Source: JBELMB01 sp042088665 (GTDB lineage: Bacteria > Pseudomonadota > Alphaproteobacteria > Rhodobacterales > Rhodobacteraceae). Taken from it: a DNA stretch of 11,550 nucleotides. The DNA lies in assembly GCA_042088665.1 (NCBI GenBank), contig JBELMB010000162.1:1-11550 (forward strand), read 5' to 3'. Position numbers and translations under genes: made by a program. Numbering within the stretch: the stretch's first letter is position 1; each line of letters starts with the position of its first letter. This document shows positions 11,033-11,550 of the stretch, in pieces. A model generated the notes under the pieces. That model saw nothing but the letters and a program-made list of their open reading frames with translations, made no database searches and was not told the DNA's origin.

Positions 11033-11550
11033 ATGATCGACACTCTCTTCCTTGTGGGCATTGGCACCGGCAGCCCCGGCCACATGACGCTGGAAGGACA
11101 GGCCGCGCTGCAGCGCGCCGATGTCATTCTCGTGCCGCACAAGGGAAGGGACAAGGACGACCTCGCCCGGATCCGGATGGACCTGCTGTCGGACATGGGT
11201 GTTGCGGACCGTGTGCGCGGCTTTGACTACCCGGTGCGCGATCCGGATCTGACCTACCAGATCAGTGTTGCGAGATGGCACGACGCCATCGCCAAAGGCT
11301 GGCAGGAGGCACTGGGCCCGGGCGCGCCACATGCAAATGTCGCGCTGCTGGTCTGGGGGGATCCGGCGTTCTACGACAGCACCCTGCGCATCGCGGAACG
11401 GCTCCGCCCGCGCCCTGCGCTCAGGGTCTTGCCGGGCATTACCGCGGTGCAGGCCCTGACTGCCGCCCATGCGGTGCCGCTCAACACCATCGACGGACGT
11501 ATCCTCACCACGACCGGGCGCCGCATCCGCGACGAAGGCTGGCCTGACGG
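11033..11550 (+). CDS. cobF: Precorrin-6A synthase (deacetylating) CobF, N-terminal part (3' end outside window)
   Basis: CobF methylates C1 of precorrin-5 and removes the acetyl group, giving precorrin-6A. It is specific to the aerobic pathway. The frame is open from the ATG to the window end, giving 172 complete codons of a protein usually about 250-265 residues long. Motifs are LFLVGIGTGSPGHMTLEGQA (5-24), ADVILVPHKGRDKDDLARIR (29-48), a PVRDP turn (67-71), then LLVWGDPAFYDSTLRIAERL (105-124) and LPGITAVQALTAAHAVPLNT (133-152). VWGDPxxYDSTLRI is diagnostic of CobF among tetrapyrrole methylases. GGAG at 11022-11025 sits seven bases before the ATG and supports this start. The gene is separated from cobA by 273 bases, so it may be transcribed separately. 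Confidence 0.95.
   Translation, partial: MIDTLFLVGIGTGSPGHMTLEGQAALQRADVILVPHKGRDKDDLARIRMDLLSDMGVADRVRGFDYPVRDPDLTYQISVARWHDAIAKGWQEALGPGAPHANVALLVWGDPAFYDSTLRIAERLRPRPALRVLPGITAVQALTAAHAVPLNTIDGRILTTTGRRIRDEGWPD

Noticed and set aside
10700..11470. Long - strand open frame opposite cobA end, the gap and cobF
   Set aside because: It runs antisense to two clearly conserved genes and shows no recognisable domain. Such shadow frames are common at this GC content.

Overview
This window is a block of vitamin B12 (cobalamin) genes for the aerobic, late-cobalt-insertion pathway. The DNA is very GC-rich, with a strong preference for G or C at third codon positions. The gene content and protein motifs suggest an alphaproteobacterium, most likely of the Rhodobacteraceae/Roseobacter type. 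That placement is inference from style and gene set; no marker gene is present.

Layout, left to right: the 3' end of cobN (1-1554), then cobG, cobH, cobI and cobJ on the + strand (1551-5076). cobK follows on the - strand (5049-5816). After it come cobL, cobE, cobM, cobB and cobA on the + strand (5815-10759), a 273-base gap (10760-11032), and the 5' part of cobF (11033 to the window end). Most + strand junctions are 4-base ATGA or GTGA stop/start overlaps, the mark of a translationally coupled operon. cobK is wedged in antisense and overlaps both neighbours.

Pathway: CobA makes precorrin-2, CobI precorrin-3A, CobG (oxygen-dependent) precorrin-3B, CobJ precorrin-4, CobM precorrin-5, CobF precorrin-6A, CobK precorrin-6B, CobL precorrin-8X, and CobH hydrogenobyrinic acid. 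CobB amidates this to the a,c-diamide, and CobN, with CobS and CobT encoded elsewhere, inserts cobalt. CobE is an accessory protein. Every enzymatic step from uroporphyrinogen III to the diamide is represented, although cobF is cut by the window edge.

The pathway is known. The unusual part is a set of in-frame tandem-repeat, low-complexity insertions in three of its proteins. CobJ has an N-terminal collagen-like tract (18-base unit). CobL has an insertion of about 100 residues in its CbiE domain, with a 24-base unit whose junctions form GNRA-loop hairpins. CobE has a tract of 12-base units. CobG has a shorter low-complexity insertion and an N-terminal extension. All units are multiples of three and the insertions fall at ends or probable loops, so the conserved cores stay intact. 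I found no evidence of a wholly new system, mobile element, CRISPR array or RNA gene.
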